Shown: one piece after another, positions 18,265 to 30,277 of the stretch | Numbering within the stretch: the stretch's first letter is position 1 | Layout: each line of letters starts with the position of its first letter | Assembly: GCF_000445475.1 (NCBI RefSeq) | Contig: NZ_AUPZ01000013.1 | Coordinates: 62,001 to 126,000, forward strand | Direction: 5' to 3' | DNA length: 64,000 nucleotides | From: Sulfurimonas hongkongensis | GTDB lineage: Bacteria; Campylobacterota; Campylobacteria; Campylobacterales; Sulfurimonadaceae | The notes under the pieces: model-generated | Seen by the model: only the letters and a program-made list of their open reading frames with translations | What the model was told of the DNA's origin: nothing | The model's database searches: none | Translations under genes and position numbers: made by a program

Positions 18265-19185
18265 CTACTCTATCTTACTAAGATTGGTTTTTGCTATGTC
18301 AGCTGCTTTAGAATCTGGGTATTTAGATATAACACCTTTATAAAAAGATTTTGCATTTTTAAAGTCAGATGTCTTATCCATAGAGATAGCAGTATGAAGC
18401 ATCAACGTAGGCATATAGTCAGCCTTAGAATAAAGTGATGCACTCTTTTTAAAGTATGCAATTGCTTCTGCATAGTTTTTTCTATAGTACTTCATCTCTC
18501 CTATCATATAGTGAGCTCTTGCAGGTCTATAGTTGTTTTCTATGAGATGAGTATAATACTCTATGCTTTTTGTATAGTACTTTTTATCATAATTTTCTTT
18601 TGCTAGCTTCTCTATTTCTGCATTTGAGATCTTGTCAAGCTTAGAGCTTTTTTTTGCTGTATCTTTTTTTAACTCTTTTGAAACTAACTCTTTAAACTTG
18701 TTAAAGTCATTCACTAAAGTGTTATACTCTTCTTTTGTAACATATGAAGACTCTATTGTCTCAAGAAGAATTTTAGTCTTAGCAAGAGTTTGGTTTATCT
18801 CTTTAATCCCTGATGCATTTGCTTGAGAGATTTCACTAAGTCGTTTACCATACTCATTAGAATTTTCTAACTCTTGAGCATTTTTTTTCTCTATTTCCTG
18901 TAGACTTAATTTGTTTTCTTGAGATTTTCTAGTAAGCCCTTCAATAATAGTTTGAAGACCGTCTATTCTCTCTCGTAGAGATTCAACTTCATTAGCTTGA
19001 TTGTTACTTTTTACAACAACTTTATTTAGTTTGTCTTTTGTTTGAAGGATAACCTTTTCGCTTTGAGTCAAGCCATAAGGTTGGGAATCATCTAAATTAC
19101 CAGCGCCAAAAGCAGAAGGCTCAGCGCTTAGCAATTTTATTGGCACGATAGCTACAAAGATTGTAACTAAATAGATGCTTTTCAT
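18265..19185 (-). CDS. cpoB: CpoB/YbgF-like Tol-Pal accessory protein
   Basis: A 306-residue periplasmic protein: signal peptide, a long coiled coil (about residues 45-175), then tetratricopeptide repeats (AEIEKLAKENYDKKYYTKSIEYY, ARAHYMIGEMKYYRKNYAEAIAYF and later). This domain order is that of CpoB, which links the Tol-Pal machine to peptidoglycan synthesis. It starts four bases after pal ends, as the last gene of the tolQRAB-pal operon. Confidence 0.85.
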   Translation of the reverse strand: MKSIYLVTIFVAIVPIKLLSAEPSAFGAGNLDDSQPYGLTQSEKVILQTKDKLNKVVVKSNNQANEVESLRERIDGLQTIIEGLTRKSQENKLSLQEIEKKNAQELENSNEYGKRLSEISQANASGIKEINQTLAKTKILLETIESSYVTKEEYNTLVNDFNKFKELVSKELKKDTAKKSSKLDKISNAEIEKLAKENYDKKYYTKSIEYYTHLIENNYRPARAHYMIGEMKYYRKNYAEAIAYFKKSASLYSKADYMPTLMLHTAISMDKTSDFKNAKSFYKGVISKYPDSKAADIAKTNLSKIE

Positions 19186-19188
19186 TGG

Positions 19189-19746
19189 TTATGGGAGAAG
19201 TTTAAAATCAACTCGGCGGTTTTGTGCCCAACATTCTCGAGTTTTCTCAGTACAAACTGGATTGCTCTCACCATAACTTACCATTGTGATACGACTCTCA
19301 CTAACACCCTCAGAAACAAGTGCTTTTTTTACACTAGATGCTCTTTTTAGTCCTAGTGCGAAGTTATACTCGTCACTTCCCCACTCATCACAATTACCTT
19401 CGAGTTTGACAGTAAAAGCACTAGCAGCACCATTTGCTACATTTGCACTATCTGTAACTCTACTTTGCATATCAGGACGGATATTAAACTTATCAAAGTC
19501 AAAATAAACAGTGGATAGATCTTTTTCTAAGTTTGCCATATTCATCTCATTTGAATCTGAACTAGACATTGCATTTTCATCTATAGAAGAGTCTTCTGCC
19601 GAAACAACTTCTGTTCTTACAGGTTCAGCCTCTTGAGCCACCACTACTTCTTCTTGGACTCTCTCATCAACTGCTGGTTCTTTATCAGCACACCCACTAA
19701 AAACTAAAAGTGCCATTGCAACACTTGAGATTATGATTTTTTTCAT
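19189..19746 (-). CDS. pal: Peptidoglycan-associated lipoprotein Pal
   Basis: A 185-residue outer-membrane lipoprotein. The signal peptide ends in the lipobox VFSGC. The C-terminal OmpA-like domain has VYFDFDKFNIRP, the peptidoglycan-binding EGNCDEWGSDEYNFALGLKRAS and VSYGESNPVC. The ATG at 19746 (MKKIIISS) is chosen because AAGGG lies upstream at normal spacing; an in-frame ATG ten codons earlier has none. Pal binds TolB and anchors the outer membrane to the wall. Confidence 0.95.
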   Translation of the reverse strand: MKKIIISSVAMALLVFSGCADKEPAVDERVQEEVVVAQEAEPVRTEVVSAEDSSIDENAMSSSDSNEMNMANLEKDLSTVYFDFDKFNIRPDMQSRVTDSANVANGAASAFTVKLEGNCDEWGSDEYNFALGLKRASSVKKALVSEGVSESRITMVSYGESNPVCTEKTRECWAQNRRVDFKLLP

Positions 19747-19845
19747 ATTTACATACCCTTGATTTAAAATTAACATGATTGTACCAAAAAAAAAGTAATA
19801 AACTAACCTTTAGAGCTAAAAATTACTAATTTTCACTATAAACTA

Positions 19846-21102
19846 TTACCAATCCATCGCTTGCAATCTTCCATATTTAAGAGGAAAGAGATAGTTTTTA
19901 TTGTGATTTAATCTTATAATACCAATAGAGCTTTGAGATTTGTAATTTTTTATAAAAAGGATGGCATCTCCATCTATTGAGAACTTAGGAAACTCATTTA
20001 TACCAGTAGCTGTAAGCCTTCTTATAAAATCTGTTTTGGTAGAAATTAGATGCAAATTAAATGTATTTGCAGAAAAAGCATTTGAACTCTCTCTTGATTT
20101 ATAAACTATATAATCTCCAAAAGTGCTAGATGCTGAGTTACTTTTACCATAATAAACCATCTGTTCAACACTACGACTTCCAATCTTTTTAGAAAAAATA
20201 TTTGGATAACCTAATCTTCCTGAAACAAATACTATAGTCTCATCATCTAAAAACTGACCATTTACGTCTATTCCACCATAGCTTGTAAGCTTTTTGCTCT
20301 GAGTTGAAGCTACATCATAAAGATAGACATCAGGTTGACCATTGGGAGCCATAGTTAAAAGTAACCTTTTTGAGTCTTTACTGACATCTGAACATACCAT
20401 CATACCATCTGAAGAGATTATAGATTTGCTCTTGCCTGTTTTAATATTTACATGCTTAAGTGTTGGTTTTTTGCCTTCTAGAGATGTATAGTAAAATTCA
20501 TCTTGGTTTTTATTTGCCCATTTTGGAAAAATATTAAACCCACCTTTTATCACAGTGTGCTGATATGCGAGCGTATAGTCTGATATAACTATCTCTGTTT
20601 TTTGAGGAGCTACTACTCTTGAAAATATCACTCTTCGCTTCATCCACTCAACTGGAGGAGCTTTCATGTATTCATTTATATCATAAGCAATAGTGTGAGC
20701 TACAAACATAAAGACATTTTTTCTATTGATCTTGTATTGTTTTTTTAAGACAATATTTTCTTTGCTTATAAGTTTTAACTCAACATTTAAAGCACCAAAA
20801 TCATCTTGATGCATCTTATATCTTAAAACATAGTCCATATCTTTGTTTTCAACCATTACGCTCGTATCATTAAAATGTGTTTTACGATGATGTCTATCTA
20901 CATTAAAGAGTGAGAGAACATTCAAATCAGCAACAAGGGTTTTAAAAAAACTCTCTTTAAATGTGTCATCATAACTAATTGATGAGTCTTCTACTGCCAT
21001 GCTAGGTAGAGATTCCACTTTTTTTATAACCTCTATAGTTGCATCACCTGCATACGAGACACCAAACACAAATAAAAAAATCAACAATATTCTCAAAGTC
21101 AC
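19846..21102 (-). CDS. tolB: Tol-Pal system protein TolB
   Basis: A 418-residue periplasmic protein with a signal peptide (MTLRILLIFLFVFGVSYAG), an N-terminal alpha/beta domain and a C-terminal beta-propeller (repeats such as SKDSKRLLLTMAPNGQPDVYLYD and FSIDGDAILFIKNYKS). Divergent in sequence but placed exactly between tolA and pal. Its start overlaps the tolA stop by four bases (ATGA). It links Pal to the inner-membrane TolQRA complex. Confidence 0.9.
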   Translation of the reverse strand: MTLRILLIFLFVFGVSYAGDATIEVIKKVESLPSMAVEDSSISYDDTFKESFFKTLVADLNVLSLFNVDRHHRKTHFNDTSVMVENKDMDYVLRYKMHQDDFGALNVELKLISKENIVLKKQYKINRKNVFMFVAHTIAYDINEYMKAPPVEWMKRRVIFSRVVAPQKTEIVISDYTLAYQHTVIKGGFNIFPKWANKNQDEFYYTSLEGKKPTLKHVNIKTGKSKSIISSDGMMVCSDVSKDSKRLLLTMAPNGQPDVYLYDVASTQSKKLTSYGGIDVNGQFLDDETIVFVSGRLGYPNIFSKKIGSRSVEQMVYYGKSNSASSTFGDYIVYKSRESSNAFSANTFNLHLISTKTDFIRRLTATGINEFPKFSIDGDAILFIKNYKSQSSIGIIRLNHNKNYLFPLKYGRLQAMDW

Positions 21103-21815
21103 TCCTTAGCTTTTAAAACTATAGTATAATTACCAGATTTATTTTGTGGGTTAATAGGAAACAAAACCCCTAAAAGTCTGTCTTTTATCTTATCACTCTC
21201 TTCATTTAATGCACTATTTGCAGAGTAAGTTAAGATCCTAAAATCTATAACTTTTCCAATAGAGCTCAATTCTATAACAGCTTTGACACTATGCCCCTCA
21301 GAGTTTGAAGGCGGGAAAAAGTTCTGATAAACTAAAGCCTGAATTTTAGCAAAATATTCATTAACCGCATCAGCACTTGAGTCTTTTTGCGAATCATCAC
21401 TATTTTTTACCATATCATCAGCTAACACTTTTTGCGAGCTTTTGCTTGTTATTTTTTGATCTATAATTTTAGACCTTTTTGCAATATCTTGAAACCTTTT
21501 ATTATCAACTTTTTTCTTTTTTGGCTTTATTTTTTTAACATCCTTAGTCCACACATCACTAAATAGTTCATCTATATTTATCTCTTTTGATTCAACTGGT
21601 GTGGCTTGTTCTACTTGTTTTTGGGGTGTTGCTTTTGTGCTTTTTTGTACCTTTGGCATCTCTAACGATATAGATATATAGTTATCTTTTTTTAGTGCAT
21701 ATGCATCTATCTTTGAGTTTGAAAAAAGAGTTTGGATGATTAAAAATAAAAAGAAAATAAAAAGCGATATAGAGATAAGACCGCTGGTGTAAAAATATGT
21801 GTTATTACTATCCAT
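21099..21815 (-). CDS. tolA: TolA/TonB-like energy transducer
   Basis: A 238-residue protein with one N-terminal membrane segment (about residues 12-32), a charged lysine-rich middle (KKIKPKKKKVDNKR), and a TonB/TolA-type C-terminal domain (YFAKIQALVYQNFFPPSNSEGHSVKAVIELSSIG). It transmits proton-motive energy from TolQR to the periplasmic partners. Overlaps of eight bases with tolR and four with tolB show tight coupling. Position favours TolA over TonB. Confidence 0.85.
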   Translation of the reverse strand: MDSNNTYFYTSGLISISLFIFFLFLIIQTLFSNSKIDAYALKKDNYISISLEMPKVQKSTKATPQKQVEQATPVESKEINIDELFSDVWTKDVKKIKPKKKKVDNKRFQDIAKRSKIIDQKITSKSSQKVLADDMVKNSDDSQKDSSADAVNEYFAKIQALVYQNFFPPSNSEGHSVKAVIELSSIGKVIDFRILTYSANSALNEESDKIKDRLLGVLFPINPQNKSGNYTIVLKAKE

Positions 21816-22197
21816 TTGTAGCTAATGAAACCTCAGAAAAACCTGCTTGTTTTACAGCAGCTAAGACTGACATAACAACACCATAGTCCAAAGTTTTATC
21901 TGCACTAATAAGCACAGTAGCTTTTAAGTCTAATTTTTTAGAATAAAGAAAGAAATTGTCCATAAATTCATGCAGTTGGTAGTTGTCTTTGTTTATTTTA
22001 ATATTTTGCTCTTTATCTATTGAGATATGTACAGGTGGGATCTTAGATAGTTGCTGACTCATAGAGCCTTGTGGGAGTTTAATGCTCTCTTCATATACAA
22101 TATTTGGAGCGATAACCATTAAGATAGCTAGTAAAACCAGCATTACATCCACAAGTGGAGTAATATTTAACTCTGGTTTGTCTTCAAAATCATACAT
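21808..22197 (-). CDS. tolR: TolR/ExbD-family protein
   Basis: A 129-residue protein with the family N-terminus: LNITPLVDVMLVLLAILMVIAP, a single membrane helix holding the conserved Asp that faces the TolQ channel. A small periplasmic domain follows. It forms the stator of the Tol motor with TolQ, and lies 13 bases after tolQ. Confidence 0.92.
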   Translation of the reverse strand: MYDFEDKPELNITPLVDVMLVLLAILMVIAPNIVYEESIKLPQGSMSQQLSKIPPVHISIDKEQNIKINKDNYQLHEFMDNFFLYSKKLDLKATVLISADKTLDYGVVMSVLAAVKQAGFSEVSLATNG

Positions 22198-22210
22198 TGA
22201 CTTAAACTCT

Positions 22211-22780
22211 TTAGTTGTTTTTTCTAGCTAATATAGCTTCGCTTTGCATCTGGATAAATCCAACAAGTTCAAATGAACTTCTTTTTAAGATTTGATGATA
22301 AGAATATGCAAATATAGCTACAAAGATACCAGCAGCAGTTGCTATGAGTGCATCTGAGACACCGCCAGAAATAATAGACATACTTCCACTACTTTGACCT
22401 ATATGAGTAAAAGTATCGAGTATAGAGACAACTGTTCCAAAAAGTCCTATAAAAGGGGTAGTAGATGCAAATACAGACAGAAGTGAAAGACCTTTTGTAG
22501 CCTCTTTTGTAGCTGCTAGCATTGCAAGGTCCAAAATTTCTTTATTTACACTTGAGCTTGTTTTTATAAAATTATTTAAAAACGAGCTATCACTAACAGA
22601 TGAAGCTCCCATAAGAAGGGACTCTAGTGAATTGCTTTCAGTTTTAAGCCAGTTATTTATAGAGAAATAGCGATAAAAAAACACCCAATTTAAAACTATG
22701 AAGTATATCGACAAAAGAGCCAATACACCCAAAGTTACTGGGTGACTTTTAAGATAAAAATCAATAAAATTGTTAATCAT
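22211..22780 (-). CDS. tolQ: TolQ/ExbB-family proton channel
   Basis: A 189-residue protein with three membrane segments (about residues 14-36, 100-125 and 140-162). The conserved stretch LSVFASTTPFIGLFGTVVSILDTF and SDALIATAAGIFVAIFAYS form the channel helices. It starts three bases after atpC ends, so the Tol genes continue the ATP synthase transcript. This arrangement is conserved in the phylum. Confidence 0.92.
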   Translation of the reverse strand: MINNFIDFYLKSHPVTLGVLALLSIYFIVLNWVFFYRYFSINNWLKTESNSLESLLMGASSVSDSSFLNNFIKTSSSVNKEILDLAMLAATKEATKGLSLLSVFASTTPFIGLFGTVVSILDTFTHIGQSSGSMSIISGGVSDALIATAAGIFVAIFAYSYHQILKRSSFELVGFIQMQSEAILARKNN

Positions 22781-22783
22781 ATA

Positions 22784-23176
22784 CTATAACAATCTTTTAG
22801 CTGCTGATTCTATTCTAGCTGTAGCAGATGCTATTGCTGGATTTGAATCCGCAATATCACTAATAAGCTGTTTTGCATCTTCTAGAGCATTAGCAACAGC
22901 ACTTTCACTATCACCACGAATAGCAACAGCACCTTCAACTAAGACGATAGCTTTAGCTTCATCAACTTGAACTACACCCCAGTTTATTAGGATTGATTCA
23001 ACTGTTTTATCATCTTTTTCAATGTCTATAACACCAGCATCTAACAGAGTTGTTAAAGATGCATGATGTGGTAAAACACCGAACTCTCCCTCTTCACCTG
23101 GAAGAGTTACGCTAACGACGACATCGTTAAAGATTTCACCATTAGGAGTTAGGATCTCAAGTTTTAACTTATCCAT
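22784..23176 (-). CDS. atpC: ATP synthase F1 epsilon subunit
   Basis: A 130-residue protein beginning MDKLKLEILTPNGEIF, with LPGEEGEFGVLPHHASLTTLLDAGV, the signature of the beta-sandwich domain. A C-terminal helical hairpin follows. It is the last ATP synthase gene, 22 bases after atpD, and regulates rotation. Confidence 0.96.
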   Translation of the reverse strand: MDKLKLEILTPNGEIFNDVVVSVTLPGEEGEFGVLPHHASLTTLLDAGVIDIEKDDKTVESILINWGVVQVDEAKAIVLVEGAVAIRGDSESAVANALEDAKQLISDIADSNPAIASATARIESAAKRLL

Positions 23177-23198
23177 TACAATCCTTTAGTATTGCGAG

Positions 23199-25495
<2,297 letters not shown>

Positions 25496-25505
25496 AAAGT
25501 TTTCC

Positions 25506-27023
25506 TTACGCTACTACAAAAGAAGCTTTGAATTCTTCAAGTGCTTTTATTAGTAGTGCTTTTGTGTCATCATCAACTTTTAAAGTGCTTCTGATATTCT
25601 CAAAGATTTGGGGATAGCTAGCTTCAATAAATGGATATAACTCAGCTTCAAAACGAACAACATTTGATGGATCAAAATCATCCAAGAAACCTTCATTACC
25701 AGCAAAAATAATAGCAACTTGCTTCTCAGCAGATAGTGGTGAAAATGGACCTTGCTTTAGAACCTCTACCATTCTTTGACCACGCTCTAGTTGGTTACGA
25801 GAAGTCTCATCAAGATCAGATGCAAACTGTGCAAATGCTTGAAGTTCGCGATATTGTGCAAGATCAAGACGCAGTGTACCAGCAACTTGCTTAGTGGCCT
25901 TAATCTGAGCAGCACCACCAACACGAGATACAGATAGACCAACATTAATCGCCGGACGAACACCAGAGTTAAAGAGTTCAGTCTCAAGGAAAATTTGACC
26001 ATCTGTAATAGAGATAACGTTTGTTGGGATATAAGCCGCAACATCACCAGCTTGTGTCTCAATAATTGGAAGAGCTGTTAGTGAGCCAGCCCCTCTTTCA
26101 TCTGAAACTTTAGCTGCTCTTTCTAACAAACGAGAGTGAATATAAAAAACATCACCAGGATAAGCTTCACGACCTGGAGGACGACGAAGAATAAGTGACA
26201 TTTCACGGTATGCTACTGCATGCTTTGATAAATCATCATACACGATTAAACCATGTCTAGCGTTATCACGGAAGTATTCACCCATTGTAACACCAGTATA
26301 TGGAGCTAAAAATTGAAGCGCAGCTGCTTCAGATGCAGTAGCTGATACGATTATAGTATACTCCATAGCACCATGCTCTTCTAGACGACGAACAATTTGA
26401 GCTACAGTAGATTCTTTTTGACCGATTGCAACATATACACAAGAGACACCATTACCTTTTTGATTAATGATTGCATCAATTGCAACTGTTGTTTTACCAG
26501 TTTGTCTATCACCAATGATAAGCTCACGCTGACCACGGCCAATTGGAACAAGTGCGTCAATAGCTTTAATACCAGTCGCTAATGGCTCATGAACAGATTT
26601 TCTATCCATAATACCAGGTGCTTTTTCTTCAACGAAACGAATCTCAGTTGTCTCAATTGGACCTTTACCATCTATTGGCTCACCTAGTGCATTAACAACA
26701 CGACCTAAAAGAGCATCTCCTACTGGAACTTTAAGTAGGCGACCTAATCTTTTAACACTCATGCCCTCTTTTAAGTTTACTCCAAGGCCTAGAATAACAA
26801 TACCTACGCTACTCTCTTGAAGGTTCATAACTAAACCTCTAGTCCCCTCTTCAAACTCTACCATCTCTCCAGCCATAACATTACTAAGTCCGTAAACTTG
26901 TGCAACGCCATCAGCATAAGAGACGATCTTACCTGTCTCGTTTATATCAACACTTAGTTCAAAGTTGTCAATACGCTCTTTAATTATTGAGCTGATTTCA
27001 TCAGCTTGTATTTTTGCTACCAC
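25506..27023 (-). CDS. atpA: ATP synthase F1 alpha subunit
   Basis: A 505-residue nucleotide-binding subunit. Walker [23 protein letters not shown] and [18 protein letters not shown] are all intact. It forms the non-catalytic sites of F1. It sits 23 bases after atpH in the usual order; the ribosome site (GAGAGGAG) is strong. Confidence 0.97.
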   Translation of the reverse strand: MVAKIQADEISSIIKERIDNFELSVDINETGKIVSYADGVAQVYGLSNVMAGEMVEFEEGTRGLVMNLQESSVGIVILGLGVNLKEGMSVKRLGRLLKVPVGDALLGRVVNALGEPIDGKGPIETTEIRFVEEKAPGIMDRKSVHEPLATGIKAIDALVPIGRGQRELIIGDRQTGKTTVAIDAIINQKGNGVSCVYVAIGQKESTVAQIVRRLEEHGAMEYTIIVSATASEAAALQFLAPYTGVTMGEYFRDNARHGLIVYDDLSKHAVAYREMSLILRRPPGREAYPGDVFYIHSRLLERAAKVSDERGAGSLTALPIIETQAGDVAAYIPTNVISITDGQIFLETELFNSGVRPAINVGLSVSRVGGAAQIKATKQVAGTLRLDLAQYRELQAFAQFASDLDETSRNQLERGQRMVEVLKQGPFSPLSAEKQVAIIFAGNEGFLDDFDPSNVVRFEAELYPFIEASYPQIFENIRSTLKVDDDTKALLIKALEEFKASFVVA

Positions 27024-27046
27024 TATTTCTCTCCTCTCGTTGAAAG

Positions 27047-27580
27047 TTAAATTGCTTTTATTATATGTTGTATAATTTGATTGTTGATTCTTGTTTTAGA
27101 GAAGTTAATCTCTACCCCTAAATCTTCAACATTCACTTTGATTCCATTAAAGTTTTCTTTAACAAAATCTAGAGAAATGTTTGAATCAAACTTTTTACTT
27201 AAACCGCTGCTTAAATCTTTTATGACCTTTGCATCTAAATCACTATCGCTATAAACAAGACCTTTGTAAGTTTTATTTGTATGAGCTGTATCTTTTCTCA
27301 TCGACTCAGCTATAGCTGGGATAATTTCTATACGCTTTTTTTCAACCAATAACCTAATCAAAGAGTCAATATTGCTAGATTTAGCAGGTTTTACACTAGC
27401 TAAAAGAATATCTAGTTTTTGCTCTTTACTTACATTTGGACTATTCATAATTTCAAGAAATTCAGCATCTTCAAAAGACTTTGCTAGAGTATCAAAAATC
27501 AGAGTTGCATTTTGCATTGACTCTGCGTCTAAACCCTCTTTAAAAGCTTTTATATATCTTTTTGCTATCAATTCTTCCAT
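27047..27580 (-). CDS. atpH: ATP synthase F1 delta subunit
   Basis: A 177-residue protein that begins [16 protein letters not shown], the delta/OSCP pattern, and ends with [21 protein letters not shown]. It joins the peripheral stalk to F1. Its ATG follows the atpF stop directly with no spacer. Confidence 0.93.
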   Translation of the reverse strand: MEELIAKRYIKAFKEGLDAESMQNATLIFDTLAKSFEDAEFLEIMNSPNVSKEQKLDILLASVKPAKSSNIDSLIRLLVEKKRIEIIPAIAESMRKDTAHTNKTYKGLVYSDSDLDAKVIKDLSSGLSKKFDSNISLDFVKENFNGIKVNVEDLGVEINFSKTRINNQIIQHIIKAI

Positions 27581-28096
27581 TTATGCCACCTTTTTTAAGA
27601 TAACATTAGCCATAGCTTCTTTATCGAAACTCTCACTACTTTGACTTAGCACTTCATTTAGCACACTCTCAACAACACCTCGAACCATTCTTCTTTGTTC
27701 AAACTCCATCAGTGATGCACTCTGTTTAGCTATATTTTCTAAATCTGACTCACACTGAAGCATAATACTGTCATTTAAAATCTTGTTTTCTTTTTTTGAA
27801 GCATTAACTAACTCTTCTGCAAACTTTTCAGCCTCAGAAATTTTAGAGAGTGCATCTTTTTTAAGATTTACAGATTCATTTAACTTATCTTGTACCTTTT
27901 GCAACTCATCAGCTATACTTTGGCTTCTAGCAACAAAGTAATTTTTAGCAGGCTCAGCTACAAGGTACCAAATAAGCCCAAAAAATAGTATAAAGTTTAC
28001 TGTTCTTTGAACGATATCTGTCCCCCCACTCTCTGCACCACTAGATGCTAATGCATAAGTTGATATCATCATAATTAAAAGTAAAATTCTACTCAC
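27581..28096 (-). CDS. atpF: ATP synthase Fo b subunit
   Basis: A 171-residue peripheral-stalk protein. It has an N-terminal signal-like segment (MSRILLLIMMISTYALASSG), a membrane helix (NFILFFGLIWYLVAEPAKNYF), and a long charged helix after that. The extra N-terminal hydrophobic segment is typical of the b subunit in this group. It is ten bases after atpF'. Confidence 0.92.
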   Translation of the reverse strand: MSRILLLIMMISTYALASSGAESGGTDIVQRTVNFILFFGLIWYLVAEPAKNYFVARSQSIADELQKVQDKLNESVNLKKDALSKISEAEKFAEELVNASKKENKILNDSIMLQCESDLENIAKQSASLMEFEQRRMVRGVVESVLNEVLSQSSESFDKEAMANVILKKVA

Positions 28097-28105
28097 ACCA
28101 CATCC

Positions 28106-28528
28106 TTATATTTGACTAAACTTAGCTTTAACAGCTTCTTTAAACAGTGGAACTTGAGACATAATATCTTTTGTTAACTGCTCTTTAGTTTGCGCAAGTA
28201 ATTGCTCAAATTCTAAATACTGACTAGCTAATTCAGCTCGTTTTGCTTCTATCTTACTCTCTGCTAACTCTTTAGCATCTTGTATTACTTTCTCTCTTAG
28301 GGCCGCAGCTTCTAGTTTAGCATTACTAATTATCAACTCAGCTTTTGAATTAAGTTCGTTGATCTCATCATCATTATTGCCAACTTTTTGCAAATCTTTT
28401 TTGATGTCATCATCTCTTTTATTCATAAAACTAAATAATGGATTATATAGCCAACTATTAAGAACGGCGATTAGTGAAAGAAATACAACAAATGTAGCTA
28501 AAAGTAGTATCGGATTTATATCTAACAT
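28106..28528 (-). CDS. atpF': ATP synthase Fo b' subunit
   Basis: A 140-residue second b-type subunit: one N-terminal helix (ILLLATFVVFLSLIAVLNSWLYNPL) followed by a long helix (AELIISNAKLEAAALREKVIQDAK). Together b and b' make a heterodimeric stalk. It is first in the seven-gene ATP synthase group, with the unusually strong ribosome site AGGAGGTG only two bases from the ATG. The a and c subunit genes are not in this window. Confidence 0.92.
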   Translation of the reverse strand: MLDINPILLLATFVVFLSLIAVLNSWLYNPLFSFMNKRDDDIKKDLQKVGNNDDEINELNSKAELIISNAKLEAAALREKVIQDAKELAESKIEAKRAELASQYLEFEQLLAQTKEQLTKDIMSQVPLFKEAVKAKFSQI

Positions 28529-28550
28529 AGCACCTCCTAAAAGTTGCGTG

Positions 28551-28556
28551 ATTATA
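28551..28556 (-). promoter_or_regulatory. Probable -10 box of the ATP synthase operon
   Basis: The minus strand reads TATAAT within TAGTATAATCACG, 23 bases before the atpF' start. It follows parB after a gap of about 100 bases, so the ATP synthase and Tol genes can be transcribed separately from parAB. Confidence 0.55.
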
Positions 28557-28612
28557 CTATTAGAAAATTGAAAGGATAGTTAAACTAAAAAAAAATTTAA
28601 AAGAATTTTGTT

Positions 28613-28635
28613 AATTTTACAAACTAAGTAAAATT
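28613..28635 (-). terminator. Inverted repeat after parB
   Basis: AATTTTAC (28613-28620) and GTAAAATT (28628-28635) pair perfectly around seven bases, 20 bases downstream of the parB stop on the minus strand. A run of nine T residues lies about 17 bases further on. Possible terminator; the gap makes it uncertain. Confidence 0.35.
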
Positions 28636-28655
28636 TACACAGATTTTTAAGGCTT

Positions 28656-29495
28656 TTATGAGATATATTTTAAGAAATCACTAATTTGACTCTCGTTGTC
28701 AAATTCTATAGTTAGTTTATTGTTTGAAGTTTTAACTCTAAGTCCAAAAGAATCAAATCTCTCTTTGATATCACTAAGATCATACTTTTTGCTTTGAGTA
28801 TTTGGAGATGTTGGTTTTTTTTCATCTTTCATATTTTTTATAATCGATTCTACTTCTCTTACACTTAGTTTTTGCCCAATGATCGAGTTTACGATGAGTT
28901 GTTGCTCTTTTTCATCTAATCCGATTATAACCTTGGCATGTCCAGCTGTAATTTTTTTCTCAACCAAAGCTTTTTGAGTTTTAGCAGATAGTTGCAGTAG
29001 TCTGATGGTATTTGTTATATGAGTTCTACTCTTATGTATCTTATTTGCAAGTTCTTCTTGAGTAACATCATACATTTTTATTAGTTCACTATAAGCCTCT
29101 GCTAACTCAACTGCATTTAACTCATCTCTTTGAATATTTTCTATCAAAGCAAACTGACGCATCTTGTGTTCATCAGAGTTTAAAACAATAGCACGAATAG
29201 TTTTAAGCTTTACAAGTTTTGATGCGCGGAGTCTTCTCTCTCCTGCAATAAGCACATAACCATCAAAATCTTGAGTTACAACTATAGGTTGCAAGAGTCC
29301 ATCATGTTTTATAGACTCACCTAACTCTAAAAGTGAGCTCTCATCAAAGTGTTTTCTAGGTTGATATGGATTTGGTCTAATATCTTTAACATTTAGCTCA
29401 ATGATAGCATCTCTAGAAGAGCCTTCATTTTCATAAGCTTCATCCATTTCGCCTAAAAGTGCATCTAGTCCACGGCCAAGTTTTTGAGATTTCAT
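28656..29495 (-). CDS. parB: Chromosome-partitioning protein ParB
   Basis: A 279-residue protein with RPNPYQPRKHFDE and the CTP-binding motif GERRLRASK near the N-terminus, then the helix-turn-helix (EELANKIHKSRTHITNTIRLL) that binds parS. Its first base overlaps the parA stop. No parS palindrome was recognised in the window by eye. Confidence 0.95.
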   Translation of the reverse strand: MKSQKLGRGLDALLGEMDEAYENEGSSRDAIIELNVKDIRPNPYQPRKHFDESSLLELGESIKHDGLLQPIVVTQDFDGYVLIAGERRLRASKLVKLKTIRAIVLNSDEHKMRQFALIENIQRDELNAVELAEAYSELIKMYDVTQEELANKIHKSRTHITNTIRLLQLSAKTQKALVEKKITAGHAKVIIGLDEKEQQLIVNSIIGQKLSVREVESIIKNMKDEKKPTSPNTQSKKYDLSDIKERFDSFGLRVKTSNNKLTIEFDNESQISDFLKYIS

Positions 29496-30277
29496 TATGC
29501 TATTATCGTTTGTGCTAAATTTTGATAGGCTACTGAACCCATTGATTTTACGTCGTAAAGAATTGCAGGTTTTCCAAAAGATGGAGCTTCTGCAAGTTTT
29601 ACATTTCGTGGTACCACTATGTACTGATCTTCTATATCTTTAAAGAGTTTTCCTTTAAAGTGTTGAGACAAGTCTGCAAAAACTTGCTTTGAGAGATTGT
29701 TTTGAGAACTGAACATAGTTGGCAAAAAACCTTTGATGCTAAGTTTTGGATTTATCGACTTTCTTACAAGTTTAACTGTATTTAAAAGTTGAGCGAGACC
29801 TTCTAGTGCAAAAAACTCACACTGGATTGGTATAATAACTGAGTTAGATGCACAAAGAGCATTTATAGTCATTGGTCCAAGTGCTGGAGGCGAGTCTATT
29901 ATGATATAGTCATAATCTTTTCTAACATTAGCAATCGCTCTTTTTAAAACTAACTCTCTTCCATCTTTGTTGTCATTGTCGTAGTACTCTTTTTCAATTC
30001 CAACAAGACCTATGTTTGATGGAGCTAAATGAAGTGTTGGAAGATCTGATTTTAGGATGATATCTTTTAGTTTTTTTGTTCCAATAAGTACATGATAGAT
30101 GTTAAATTCATAATCATTTCTATGAAAACCTAGGGAAGTGGTAGCATTAGCCTGTGGGTCTGAGTCAATCAAAAGCACTTTTTTTTCTGCAACAGCCAGT
30201 GATGCAGCTAAGTTTACAGCGGTAGTTGTTTTACCAACTCCACCTTTTTGATTTGCAATTACTATTACTTCACTCAT
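29495..30277 (-). CDS. parA: Chromosome-partitioning ATPase ParA (Soj)
   Basis: A 260-residue deviant-Walker ATPase: KGGVGKTT at residues 10-17, LLIDSDPQANATTSLG, and DYIIIDSPPALGPMTINAL. It acts with ParB in origin segregation. Four-base overlap with birA (ATGA) and one-base overlap with parB. Confidence 0.96.
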   Translation of the reverse strand: MSEVIVIANQKGGVGKTTTAVNLAASLAVAEKKVLLIDSDPQANATTSLGFHRNDYEFNIYHVLIGTKKLKDIILKSDLPTLHLAPSNIGLVGIEKEYYDNDNKDGRELVLKRAIANVRKDYDYIIIDSPPALGPMTINALCASNSVIIPIQCEFFALEGLAQLLNTVKLVRKSINPKLSIKGFLPTMFSSQNNLSKQVFADLSQHFKGKLFKDIEDQYIVVPRNVKLAEAPSFGKPAILYDVKSMGSVAYQNLAQTIIA